In this document: positions 36,393 to 43,874 of the stretch, one piece after another
Position numbering within the stretch: the stretch's first letter is position 1
Layout: the number at the start of each line of letters is the position of its first letter
Assembly (NCBI RefSeq): GCF_002927275.1
Contig: NZ_PRKW01000001.1
Span: forward strand, 620,001-684,000
Source: Arthrobacter pityocampae
Lineage (GTDB): Bacteria; Actinomycetota; Actinomycetes; Actinomycetales; Micrococcaceae
DNA: 64,000 bases
Direction of reading: 5' to 3'
Translations under genes and position numbers: made by a program
The notes under the pieces: model-generated
What the model saw: the letters and a program-made list of their open reading frames with translations, nothing else
Told to the model about the DNA's origin: nothing
Database searches by the model: none

Positions 36393-36429
36393 GCGGGGAC
36401 CCGAACCGGGTCCCCGCCTTCGTGCTGTC
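36381..36429. terminator. Very strong bidirectional hairpin, pepP / general-stress gene
   Basis: 22-bp perfect arms (36381-36402 and 36408-36429) with the 5-nt loop GAACC. The inner stem is GGCGGGGACCC. No U-tract. The 5' arm begins within the last 32-bp repeat. Confidence 0.88.
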
Positions 36430-36470
36430 CGGGGGGGCGAGCCGGCGTCCGCGCCCGGCTCGGACCTGGT

Positions 36471-37337
36471 CTAGCGCTGCCCGCCCGCCGCGGTGGAGCC
36501 GTGCCCGCCGTCGTCGTCGTTCCGCTGTCCAGGCTCTCCGGACGGAGCACTGGCCCCTCGGCCCGCCGCAGCGGAGTCCCCGGCCGTCTCACCGTCCACC
36601 CGGACGCCGTACTGCGGCCGTCCGTCCGGAAGATCGGGGAACTGTCCGCGCCGGGGGCCGGTGGTGCCGAGACCGGCGGTCTGGTCCTCCTCCGTCCCGG
36701 GCTGCTGCGGCTGGACCTGCTGAGGCTGCTGCTGACCTGCGTAGGGGTCCACCCACGAGGCGGGTCGCTGGGGCGGCTGCTGGCCCGGCGCCTGCCCCCA
36801 GGCCGAGGTGTTGGATCCGGGGTGCTGTGCCTGGCCGTTCATGGGCAGCTGCTGTAGGAGCCTGCGGGCCTCACCGGCGAGCTCCGGCTCCACGATCACG
36901 TCGTAGCTCGCCGCGATCACCTGGCTCGTCGAGGTGAAATCCCGCTTCCCCCGCTGGAACGCATACGTGATGACGCCGAAGAGCAGCCAGAAGATGGCTC
37001 CGAGGATGATCGACGAGGTGATGGTGATCCCCGACTCGCTGCCTGCGAACAGGCTGAGGATCAGTCCTACGAACAGGCCGAACCAGGCGCCCGTGGCCGC
37101 ACTGCCGAGCGCCACGCGCGGGTAGCTGAGGCGCCCCGTGACCCGCTCCACGGTCTTCAGGTCGTTACCGACGATCGCCACCCTCTGCACGGCGAACTTG
37201 TGGTCGGCGAGGTAGTCGACCGCCTTCTGGGCGTCGAGGTAGCTGGTGTACCGGCCGATCGTCTCGCCCGTGGGCAGTACCCGGCCGAGGTCGCGAGAGG
37301 CTGTGGTTCCAAGTGGTGGTATGGACATGTCTCCCAT
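36471..37337 (-). CDS. General stress protein 17M-like membrane protein
   Basis: 288 residues. The N-terminal domain (about 25-75, IGRYTSYLDAQKAVDYLADHKFAVQRVAIVGNDLKTVERVTGRLSY split over it) matches the general stress protein 17M repeat. Two transmembrane helices follow (about 83-99 and 105-126), joined by a short loop. The cytoplasmic tail from 165 onward is Gln/Pro/Gly-rich and disordered. ATG 37337 is used; ATG 37328 is an alternative. Family function is unknown, with stress induction known for Bacillus relatives. It diverges from the MgtE_N operon. Confidence 0.82.
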   Translation of the reverse strand: MGDMSIPPLGTTASRDLGRVLPTGETIGRYTSYLDAQKAVDYLADHKFAVQRVAIVGNDLKTVERVTGRLSYPRVALGSAATGAWFGLFVGLILSLFAGSESGITITSSIILGAIFWLLFGVITYAFQRGKRDFTSTSQVIAASYDVIVEPELAGEARRLLQQLPMNGQAQHPGSNTSAWGQAPGQQPPQRPASWVDPYAGQQQPQQVQPQQPGTEEDQTAGLGTTGPRRGQFPDLPDGRPQYGVRVDGETAGDSAAAGRGASAPSGEPGQRNDDDGGHGSTAAGGQR

Positions 37338-37472
37338 TCTTGCCTAACGTCCCGACCGATGGGAGGCGTATCGCTGCAGGAGAACTACCGGCCTGCTGGG
37401 GATGCGCTGAACAGCCGCTGGACGGCCGCTGTCATGCCCTACTCCGATGCCGTCGTGTCGGGCCGCGCCCGA

Positions 37473-37478
37473 TAACCT
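37473..37478 (+). promoter_or_regulatory. -10 hexamer TAACCT of the MgtE_N/DUF1003/mrp operon
   Basis: TAACCT followed by 6 nt and GTG 37485. The GGGAG just before the GTG is too close to act as a ribosome-binding site, which fits a leaderless transcript. Confidence 0.5.
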
Positions 37479-37484
37479 AGGGAG

Positions 37485-38765
37485 GTGACCACCAACTCCA
37501 CCCGCGTCTTCGTCGCCCGGCTCCTGGGCCTCGATGTCTTCGACCCGCTCGGCGACCGTCTCGGCCGCCTGCGGGACGCCGTCGTGCTGGATCGCGGTCC
37601 CACCAAACCGCCGCAGGTCATCGGCCTCGTGGTCGAGGTGCCCGGCAAGAAGCGCGTCTTCGTGCCCATGACCCGCATCACCTCCATGGACCCGTCGCAG
37701 ATCATCTGCACCGGCCTCGTCAACCTGCGCCGCTTCGAGCAGCGCGGCGCCGAGATGCTCATGGTCGCCGAGCTCTTCGACCGCCGCCTGACCCTGCGTG
37801 ACGGCAGCGGCGGCGCCGTCGTCGAGGACGTCGCGATGGAGCGCAACCGGACGGGCGACTGGCACGTGTCGCAGCTGTTCGTGCGCCGCGACCTCGGCTC
37901 CCCCCTGCGCGGGCTGCGCCGCGGCGGCGAACGCCTCATCATCGACTGGCTCGACGCCTTCCACGGCACCACGGACGAACCGCAGGGTGCCACCCAGTTC
38001 GTGGCGCAGCACGAGGACCTCAAGGCCGCCGACTTCGCGGACGCGCTGCACGAGATGAACGACAAACGGCGTATCGAGGTGGCCGGCGAACTGCAGGACG
38101 ACCGCCTCGCCGACGTGCTCCAGGAACTGCCCGACGACGACCAGGTCCAGATCCTGACGTCCCTGACGCGCGAACGGGCAGCCGACGTCCTCGAGGAGAT
38201 GGACCCCGACGACGCCGCGGACCTCCTCAACGAGCTCCCCGAGGCGCAGAAGGAGGAGCTGCTCCAGCTCATGGAGCCCGACGACGCCGAGGACGTCCGC
38301 CGCCTGCTCGAGTACGAGGAGGACACCGCGGGATCCCTCATGACCACCGTGCCGGTCATCCTCCCGCCGGAGGCGACGGTCGCGGAGGCGCTCGCCCACG
38401 TGCGGCGCGAGGAACTGACCCCCGCGCTGGCGTCCTCGATCTTCGTCTGCCGCCCACCCCTGGAGACACCGACCGGCCGCTATCTGGGGGTTGTGCACAT
38501 CCAGCAGCTGCTGCGCTACCCGCCGCCCGAGCCGCTCGGGAACATCATCGACACCGACCTCGAGGCCATCGGCGACCAGTCCGACGTCAGCGAGGTGTCC
38601 CGCATCCTCGCGACCTACAACCTGAACTCACTGCCCGTCGTCAACACGGAGGGCCGGCTCGTCGGCGCCGTCACGATCGACGACGTGCTGGACCACCTGC
38701 TGCCCGACGACTGGCGGGCACAGGACGACGCCCCCGAACAGAAGCGAGGTGATCGCCGTGGCTGA
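37485..38765 (+). CDS. MgtE N-terminal + CBS domain protein without a channel
   Basis: 426-residue soluble protein. A PRC-barrel-like N-terminus (about 7-85) is followed by an MgtE_N superhelix (about 170-280, repeated DRLADVLQELP / AADVLEEMDPDDAADLL / EEDTAGSLM motifs) and a CBS pair (about 285-410). In MgtE these cytosolic parts sense Mg2+ and gate the pore, but no membrane helices are present here. It may regulate another Mg2+ transporter or a partner in the operon. The gene overlaps DUF1003 by 8 nt. Similar proteins precede mrp in mycobacteria. Confidence 0.88.
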   Translation: MTTNSTRVFVARLLGLDVFDPLGDRLGRLRDAVVLDRGPTKPPQVIGLVVEVPGKKRVFVPMTRITSMDPSQIICTGLVNLRRFEQRGAEMLMVAELFDRRLTLRDGSGGAVVEDVAMERNRTGDWHVSQLFVRRDLGSPLRGLRRGGERLIIDWLDAFHGTTDEPQGATQFVAQHEDLKAADFADALHEMNDKRRIEVAGELQDDRLADVLQELPDDDQVQILTSLTRERAADVLEEMDPDDAADLLNELPEAQKEELLQLMEPDDAEDVRRLLEYEEDTAGSLMTTVPVILPPEATVAEALAHVRREELTPALASSIFVCRPPLETPTGRYLGVVHIQQLLRYPPPEPLGNIIDTDLEAIGDQSDVSEVSRILATYNLNSLPVVNTEGRLVGAVTIDDVLDHLLPDDWRAQDDAPEQKRGDRRG

Positions 38766-39357
38766 GAAGATCAGGTCGAGTTCGAGCGGATTGGACACGC
38801 CCCGGATGGTCCGGAAGCGCTTCCGGCTGAGGCCGCGGCCCAACCCGGACCGCTTCGGGAGTGCGACCGAGAACTTCGCCCGCTTCATGGGCACGCCCCA
38901 GTTCCTGCTCTACATGACGGTGTTCTGCATCATCTGGCTCGTCTGGAACAGCTTCGCGCCGGAGGACTTCCGCTTCGACAGCGCGGCGCTCGGGTTCACC
39001 GCGCTCACGCTGATGCTGTCCCTGCAGGCCTCCTACGCGGCGCCCCTGCTGCTGCTGGCCCAGAACCGGCAGGACGACCGCGACCGCGTCTCGCTGCGGC
39101 AGGACCGCCAGCGTGCCGAACGGAACCTCTCGGACACCGAGTACCTGACCCGGGAGATCGCGGAACTGCGGATCGCACTGCGGGAAGTCGCCACCCGCGA
39201 CTATGTGCGCTCCGAACTCCGCTCGATCCTCGAGGAACTGCTCGAGACGACGGATGGGCAGGACATCACGCTGCAGAAGCGGAAGCCGCGCAAGCCGTCC
39301 GAAAACACCGTCAGCCTGCCCAAGGTACCGTCCGCCGGGAGGAACCAGTCCCGGTGA
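38758..39357 (+). CDS. DUF1003 membrane protein
   Basis: 199-residue protein with two transmembrane helices (about 48-66 and 76-100) and a C-terminal coiled-coil-like helix (RLSLRQDRQRAERNLSDTEY-type, about 115-165). The cytoplasmic tail is basic. GTG 38758 is favoured by AGGTGA 5 nt upstream; the in-frame GTG 38749 lacks one. It overlaps the MgtE_N gene and, by GTGA, the mrp gene, so the three form one operon. DUF1003 proteins are widespread and uncharacterised; a link to divalent cation transport is suggested by this operon. Confidence 0.85.
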   Translation: MAEKIRSSSSGLDTPRMVRKRFRLRPRPNPDRFGSATENFARFMGTPQFLLYMTVFCIIWLVWNSFAPEDFRFDSAALGFTALTLMLSLQASYAAPLLLLAQNRQDDRDRVSLRQDRQRAERNLSDTEYLTREIAELRIALREVATRDYVRSELRSILEELLETTDGQDITLQKRKPRKPSENTVSLPKVPSAGRNQSR

Positions 39358-40484
39358 CCCGCGAGCTGCCCACCGAGGAGGCCGTGCGCGCGTCCCTCGC
39401 CACGGTCATCGATCCCGAACTGCGCCGTCCCATCACCGAGCTCGGGATGCTCGAGTCCGTGGAGATCGAAGGACGGACGGTGCGGATCCGGGTCCTGCTG
39501 ACCATTGCGGGCTGCCCGCTGCGCGAGACCATCACGCACGACGCCGAGGAGGCGCTCACCGCCGTCGACGGCGTGGACGGCGTCGAAGTGTACCTCGGCG
39601 TCATGAACCAGGGGCAGCGCGACGCGCTGAAGGAGCAGCTGAAAGGGGCGGGCGGCCGCCGCGGCATCCCCTTCAACGATCCGGAGTCGCTGACGCGGGT
39701 CTATGCGGTGGCGAGCGGCAAGGGTGGCGTCGGCAAGTCGAGCGTCACGGTGAATCTTGCCGTCGCGATGGCCGCCCGAGGGCTCCGCGTGGGCATCGTG
39801 GACGCCGACGTCTACGGCTTCTCCGTCCCCGCCCTCATGGGCATCACGCAGCAGCCCACCCGGGTGGACGAGCTCATCCTGCCGCCCGTCGCCCACGGCG
39901 TGAAGGTCATCTCCATCGGGATGTTCGTCGAGGGCAACCAGCCCATCTCCTGGCGCGGCCCCATGCTGCACCGGGCCCTGGAACAGTTCCTCACGGACGT
40001 CTACTTCGGTGACCTGGACGCCCTGTTCCTCGATCTCCCGCCGGGCACCGGAGACATCGCGATCTCCGTCGCCCAGCTGCTGCCGGCCTCCGAGCTCCTG
40101 GTCGTCACCACGCCGCAGAGCGCTGCAGCGGACGTCGCCGAGCGGGCGGGTGCCATGGCCGCGCAGACCGGGCAGGGCGTCGCGGGAGTCATCGAGAACA
40201 TGTCCTGGCTCGAGCTCCCCGACGGCACGAGACTGGAGGTGTTCGGCGCCGGCGGCGGCAGCGCGGTCGCCGCCCGGCTGTCGACCACGCTCGATTCCCC
40301 GGTCCCGCTGCTCGGCAGCATCCCGCTCGACGTCGCCCTCCGCGAGGGCGGCGACGCCGGCGTGCCGCTCGTCCTGCAGAACGGCGGATCGGCGGCCGCC
40401 GCGGAACTGACCTCCATCGCCGCCGCGCTCGCGCGACGGCCCCGCGGTCTGGCCGGCTTGAAGCTGCCCGTCAGCGTCCGCTGA
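39354..40484 (+). CDS. mrp: Mrp/NBP35-family iron-sulfur carrier ATPase
   Basis: 376-residue P-loop protein that carries or assembles Fe-S clusters. An N-terminal MIP18/DUF59 domain (about 5-85, VIDPELRRPITELGM) precedes the deviant Walker A SGKGGVGKSS (about 120-129) and the typical GPMLHRALEQF and DLPPGTGD motifs. The CxxC that usually follows NMS (CPHC) is missing: here it reads NMSWLELPDGT, as in other actinobacterial Mrp proteins. The GTG start overlaps the DUF1003 stop; GGGAGG lies 13 nt upstream. It is convergent with tatB. Confidence 0.93.
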   Translation: MTRELPTEEAVRASLATVIDPELRRPITELGMLESVEIEGRTVRIRVLLTIAGCPLRETITHDAEEALTAVDGVDGVEVYLGVMNQGQRDALKEQLKGAGGRRGIPFNDPESLTRVYAVASGKGGVGKSSVTVNLAVAMAARGLRVGIVDADVYGFSVPALMGITQQPTRVDELILPPVAHGVKVISIGMFVEGNQPISWRGPMLHRALEQFLTDVYFGDLDALFLDLPPGTGDIAISVAQLLPASELLVVTTPQSAAADVAERAGAMAAQTGQGVAGVIENMSWLELPDGTRLEVFGAGGGSAVAARLSTTLDSPVPLLGSIPLDVALREGGDAGVPLVLQNGGSAAAAELTSIAAALARRPRGLAGLKLPVSVR

Positions 40485-40506
40485 CAGGAACACCGCGGAA
40501 CGAGTC

Positions 40507-40911
40507 CTAGGTCGCCTCGAGATCGTAGGGTGCGGACTGTCCCGCCGAGAGCCGCGGGCCGACCGGCACGGACAGCGCGGGTCGGACGGCAGCGGGCGCG
40601 ACGGCCGGCGCGACGGGCCGGGGCGCGCCGCTGTTCACGGGCTTGAAGGCGTCCTCGACGTCGTCGAGCAGCGCTTCCTTGATGATGCGCCGGGGATCGT
40701 ACTGGCGCGGATCGAGCTTCCGCCAGTCCACCTCGTCGAGTTCGGGGCCCACTTCCTCGCGGAGTTGCTCCCGTGCCCCGGTCGCCATGCGCCGGAGCCC
40801 CTTCACGAGCCGGGCGAGCTGGGCAGCGTACTCCGGAAGCCGCTCCGGGCCGAGTACCATGACGGCGATCAGCACCAGTACCACGAGTTCGAGACCGTTG
40901 ATTCCCAACAC
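40507..40911 (-). CDS. tatB: Sec-independent protein translocase subunit TatB
   Basis: 134 residues: one N-terminal transmembrane helix (LELVVLVLIAVMVLGPERLPEY), the Gly-Pro-Glu hinge, then an amphipathic helix and an acidic, Pro/Ala-rich tail. This is the TatA/B family pattern; length and position next to the sigE-antisigma pair favour TatB, as in mycobacteria. It helps translocate folded proteins across the membrane. A TAGTCT hexamer ends 6 nt before GTG 40911, so it has its own promoter downstream of the anti-sigma gene. Confidence 0.9.
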   Translation of the reverse strand: MLGINGLELVVLVLIAVMVLGPERLPEYAAQLARLVKGLRRMATGAREQLREEVGPELDEVDWRKLDPRQYDPRRIIKEALLDDVEDAFKPVNSGAPRPVAPAVAPAAVRPALSVPVGPRLSAGQSAPYDLEAT

Positions 40912-40917
40912 GTGAAA

Positions 40918-40923
40918 AGACTA
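40918..40923 (-). promoter_or_regulatory. -10 hexamer TAGTCT of tatB
   Basis: TAGTCT on the minus strand, 6 nt before GTG 40911; lies in the 33-nt gap after the anti-sigma gene. Confidence 0.5.
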
Positions 40924-40944
40924 CCTTCCCGTCCCGTGCCGGAC

Positions 40945-41952
40945 CTATCCGCCGTCGTCCTGCGGATGGGTGATCATCGACAGGCCGCGCACGATGCGCT
41001 CCACCATGGAGTCCCCCTGCCCCTGCATGGAGGGCGAGAGCTGCGCGTGCTCCGTGGTGACGAGCTGGCTGAGCGTCTGTGGCATGGCGGCCGGGGGAAG
41101 ATCCGAGACGACGGTGTACGTGACCGACGGCGAATCGAGGACCGCCTGCCATGGCGCTCCGGCACGGACCCAGACGTCCTGGACGGACCCGCCGATGTGC
41201 TCGAAGCCGTCCGCGGCCACGCTGTTGCCGGTCACCGCGTTGAGGGGCGTCGGCGCAGCACCGCGGTCCACGGTGGCGCCGACCTTTCGCTGCTCGTAGA
41301 CGGTCACGGTGGCGCCGTCGTTCTCGAGGACGAGTTCGAGCGTCGGCCTGCCGTCCACGGTGATCCCCTCCGCGCTCTGCAGCGTGAAGCCGAGCGCCTC
41401 GAGCTCCGGGCAGTACCAGCCTCCGTCCCGGAGCGTCTCGAGCTGGTCCGTGTCGAGGTAGGTGGGGGTCCGGGGGGCGACCGACTCCCAGCCCGATCGC
41501 AGCGCCGTCGTCCCGACCGCCGCCGTCGCCACCGGACGTGCCTCCGCCCCCACCACGTAGGCGGAGACGAGGACGGCGGCCGCGACGGCGGCGGCACCGC
41601 CGGCCAAGGCGAGGGCCGGGCGGCGACGGCGAGGAGCGTGCCCGTGGTGGTCGCGGACGACGGCCGCGCTCGACCCCCCGACGGGCCCCCAAGGGTCCGG
41701 GAAGTCTGCAGTTCGGGCTGTCCCGGCTGATCCTGCGGATCCCTTGGATCCGGACGAGAGGAGCCTGCGCTGGAAATCGGGGTGGGGGTGCGGACGGCTC
41801 AGGCCCAGCAGCGTACTCTTCAGTCCGCGCACCCGCTCGAGGGCGGCCGCGCAGGACGGGCAGCGGGAGACGTGACGTTCGACGGCGATGCGCCGCCGGT
41901 CCGACAACTCACCGTCCACGAGGTCCTGCAGGGAGCGCCGGGGATGGAGCAC
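40945..41952 (-). CDS. Zinc-binding anti-sigma factor with large outer domain (RseA-like)
   Basis: 335 residues. The N-terminal ZAS domain has the HxxxCxxC motif (His27, Cys31, Cys34 in ERHVSRCPSC) that binds the neighbouring sigma factor. A transmembrane helix spans about 112-136. The remaining ~200 residues are exported and carry a MucB/RseB-like-length domain without a motif I can name. It starts 5 nt after the sigE stop, so the two are cotranscribed. Membrane topology suggests release of SigE by envelope stress and proteolysis. It is much longer than the mycobacterial RseA. Confidence 0.87.
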   Translation of the reverse strand: MLHPRRSLQDLVDGELSDRRRIAVERHVSRCPSCAAALERVRGLKSTLLGLSRPHPHPDFQRRLLSSGSKGSAGSAGTARTADFPDPWGPVGGSSAAVVRDHHGHAPRRRRPALALAGGAAAVAAAVLVSAYVVGAEARPVATAAVGTTALRSGWESVAPRTPTYLDTDQLETLRDGGWYCPELEALGFTLQSAEGITVDGRPTLELVLENDGATVTVYEQRKVGATVDRGAAPTPLNAVTGNSVAADGFEHIGGSVQDVWVRAGAPWQAVLDSPSVTYTVVSDLPPAAMPQTLSQLVTTEHAQLSPSMQGQGDSMVERIVRGLSMITHPQDDGG

Positions 41953-41957
41953 GGCGC

Positions 41958-42605
41958 TCAGCCCAGGCCCGCGACCCGCGGGACACCCAGGGCCGAACCG
42001 CCCGCTCCGGCCGCGCGGGGGTCGCGGTGCGCGAGCTTCTCCCGCAGCATCGTCCGGCCCCGATGGATGCGTGAGCGCACGGTGCCGAGCTTGACCCCGA
42101 GCACCCGAGCCACCTCGTCGTACGCAAGGCCTTCGAGGTCGCAGAGCACCACGGCCGCACGGAAGTCCGGGGGCAGTTCCTCAAGGGCGGCCTGCACGTC
42201 GATGTCGAGGTTGTTGAACTCGAAGCTGCGCTCGGGGCCGGGGTGCTTGCTGGGTAGGCGGCTCTCCGCCTCCTCCGTCAGCCCGTCGAAGCGGATGCGG
42301 GTCTTCCGGCGCGCCTGGTCGAGGAAGAGATTCGTGGTGATGCGGTGCAGCCAGCCGTCCAGGGTGCCCGGCTTGAAGTTCGCGAGGGACCTGAACACCC
42401 GGACGAAGACCTCCTGCGTGAGGTCCTCGGCGTCGAACCTGTTGCCGGTGAGGCGGTAGGCCAGCCGGTAGACCTTGGGAGAGTGGTTGGTCACGACTTC
42501 CTCCCAGGACGGTGGCACCCAGGGGTTGCCGTGCTCATCGAGGATCGGCGCATCCGCGGCCGGGGTCGAATCCCCGGCTGCCCGGGCCGCCTTCACACTG
42601 GACAT
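41958..42605 (-). CDS. sigE: ECF RNA polymerase sigma factor, SigE-like
   Basis: 215-residue extracytoplasmic-function sigma factor. Region 2 ([30 protein letters not shown]...[16 protein letters not shown]) and region 4 ([41 protein letters not shown]) are intact, joined by a linker. ATG 42605 is preceded by GGGGAA 7 nt upstream; the longer frame upstream is not supported. The neighbourhood (O-methyltransferase diverging upstream, anti-sigma and tatB downstream) matches SigE of mycobacteria, which controls envelope-stress genes. Confidence 0.93.
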   Translation of the reverse strand: MSSVKAARAAGDSTPAADAPILDEHGNPWVPPSWEEVVTNHSPKVYRLAYRLTGNRFDAEDLTQEVFVRVFRSLANFKPGTLDGWLHRITTNLFLDQARRKTRIRFDGLTEEAESRLPSKHPGPERSFEFNNLDIDVQAALEELPPDFRAAVVLCDLEGLAYDEVARVLGVKLGTVRSRIHRGRTMLREKLAHRDPRAAGAGGSALGVPRVAGLG

Positions 42606-42826
42606 CCTGTTCCCCTCTTCGCCTCGACTTCCGCACCTGCCCGTCCGTCGCCGTGAGGCTCGAACGGTGATACCAGGGATTCGAGACTGTGCTCGCGCCG
42701 GATGTCCTGAAGAAAAAGTCTTTCCCATCAAGCTGGGAACTCACTGGCAGGGTGCCGGGCACATGTCCGGGTGTGCCGGGCCGGCCCGCATGGAAGTGTG
42801 CCTGCGCCGCACAGTAGTGTTGGGGC

Positions 42827-42850
42827 GGGGCCGGGCCTGCCGCCGGCCCC
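42827..42850 (+). promoter_or_regulatory. Hairpin in the O-methyltransferase leader
   Basis: GGGGCCGG (42827-42834) pairs with CCGGCCCC (42843-42850), loop of 8 nt, then AAAA. It lies 26 nt before the ATG and just after a TAGTGT hexamer (42814-42819), so it would sit in a short 5' leader. Confidence 0.4.
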
Positions 42851-42875
42851 AAAATCTTCCGCCCTCACAGAATGG

Positions 42876-43520
42876 ATGTCCATGGCCGCCGACAAACACA
42901 GCAGCTGGTCCTACACCGAAGGACTCCCCGAGGAGGACGATACGCTGCTCAGGGCGCGTGACCGCTCCCACGAACTCGGCGTGACCCCGGTGACGCCGGC
43001 AGTCGGGGCGGCGCTGACCGTGCTCGCGGCGGCCTCGAAGGCGACGACGGCGGTGGAGGTCGGCGCCGGCGCGGGCGTCTCCGGCGTGTGCCTGCTGCGC
43101 GGCCTCGGCCGGAACGCGGTCCTGACGACCATCGATTCCGACGTGGACCACCTCCGGGCCGCACGGGAGGCGTACATGGAAGCGGGCATCCCCTCGAACC
43201 GCACGCGGACCATCTCGGGGCGCGCAGCGGACGTGCTGCCGCGCCTCACCGACGCCGCCTACGATTTGGTCTTCATCGACGCCGACAAGCCGGGGCTCCC
43301 CGCGTACGTGGAGCAGGCCACCCGCCTCCTGAAGGACGGCGGCATCCTGATCGTCAACGACGCGCTGGACCAGGACCGGGTGGCGGAACCTGCCGTTCGC
43401 GAACAGTCCACCAACACCCTGCGTCAGGTGGGCCGGATGGTCCGCGAGAACGACGCCCTCGTGTCGGCGCTCCTGCCCACCGGCAGTGGACTCCTCCTGG
43501 CGGTCAAGCAGCGCGCCTGA
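42876..43520 (+). CDS. SAM-dependent O-methyltransferase (class I, Rv1220c-like)
   Basis: 214-residue methyltransferase of the catechol-O-methyltransferase-like family. The SAM motif is VEVGAGAGVSGVCLL (about 50-64), followed by an acidic residue pair after TIDSD and the metal/substrate block LVFIDADKPG and ILIVNDAL. Its divergence from sigE mirrors mycobacteria; the substrate is unknown. Two in-frame ATGs (42876, 42882) are possible and neither has a clear ribosome-binding site. It is convergent with the DUF3117 gene. Confidence 0.88.
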   Translation: MSMAADKHSSWSYTEGLPEEDDTLLRARDRSHELGVTPVTPAVGAALTVLAAASKATTAVEVGAGAGVSGVCLLRGLGRNAVLTTIDSDVDHLRAAREAYMEAGIPSNRTRTISGRAADVLPRLTDAAYDLVFIDADKPGLPAYVEQATRLLKDGGILIVNDALDQDRVAEPAVREQSTNTLRQVGRMVRENDALVSALLPTGSGLLLAVKQRA

Positions 43521-43531
43521 CCGATGGTGCC

Positions 43532-43711
43532 CTAGCGCGCGAGCTGGTTCGTGACGTCGAGCAGGCAGTCCTTGAGGCGGCCTGCCTCCTCGGCGTTGAG
43601 TTCGACGACGAGGCGTCCACCGCCGTCGATCGGCACCCGCATGATGAGGCTGCGCCCCTCCTTGGTGACTTCCATCGGTCCATCGCCGGTTCGCGGTTTC
43701 ATGGCAGCCAT
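43532..43711 (-). CDS. DUF3117 small protein
   Basis: 59-residue protein: starts MAAMKPRTGDGPMEVTKEGR, with the strongly conserved middle IMRVPIDGGGRLVVELN and a short amphipathic end. It is an actinobacterial family of unknown function, found next to tag and DivIVA-like genes in mycobacteria too. A GAAAGGGA stretch lies 8 nt before the ATG. A second ATG (43702) would remove three residues. Its conservation despite small size argues for a structural or RNA-related role. Confidence 0.92.
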   Translation of the reverse strand: MAAMKPRTGDGPMEVTKEGRSLIMRVPIDGGGRLVVELNAEEAGRLKDCLLDVTNQLAR

Positions 43712-43874
43712 GGGGGTGTCCCTTTCAACAGGGCGCAGACGCGGTCAGCGGCAGCGCAACAGTAAACGGTGCTCCACCGCGGCGACCCGTACAGGGCCCC
43801 GATGTGCACGTCATCACCTTTATTATTCAGCACAAATCCTGCTCCTGCTAATTCAGGTGCGGCGTGGATCACAA

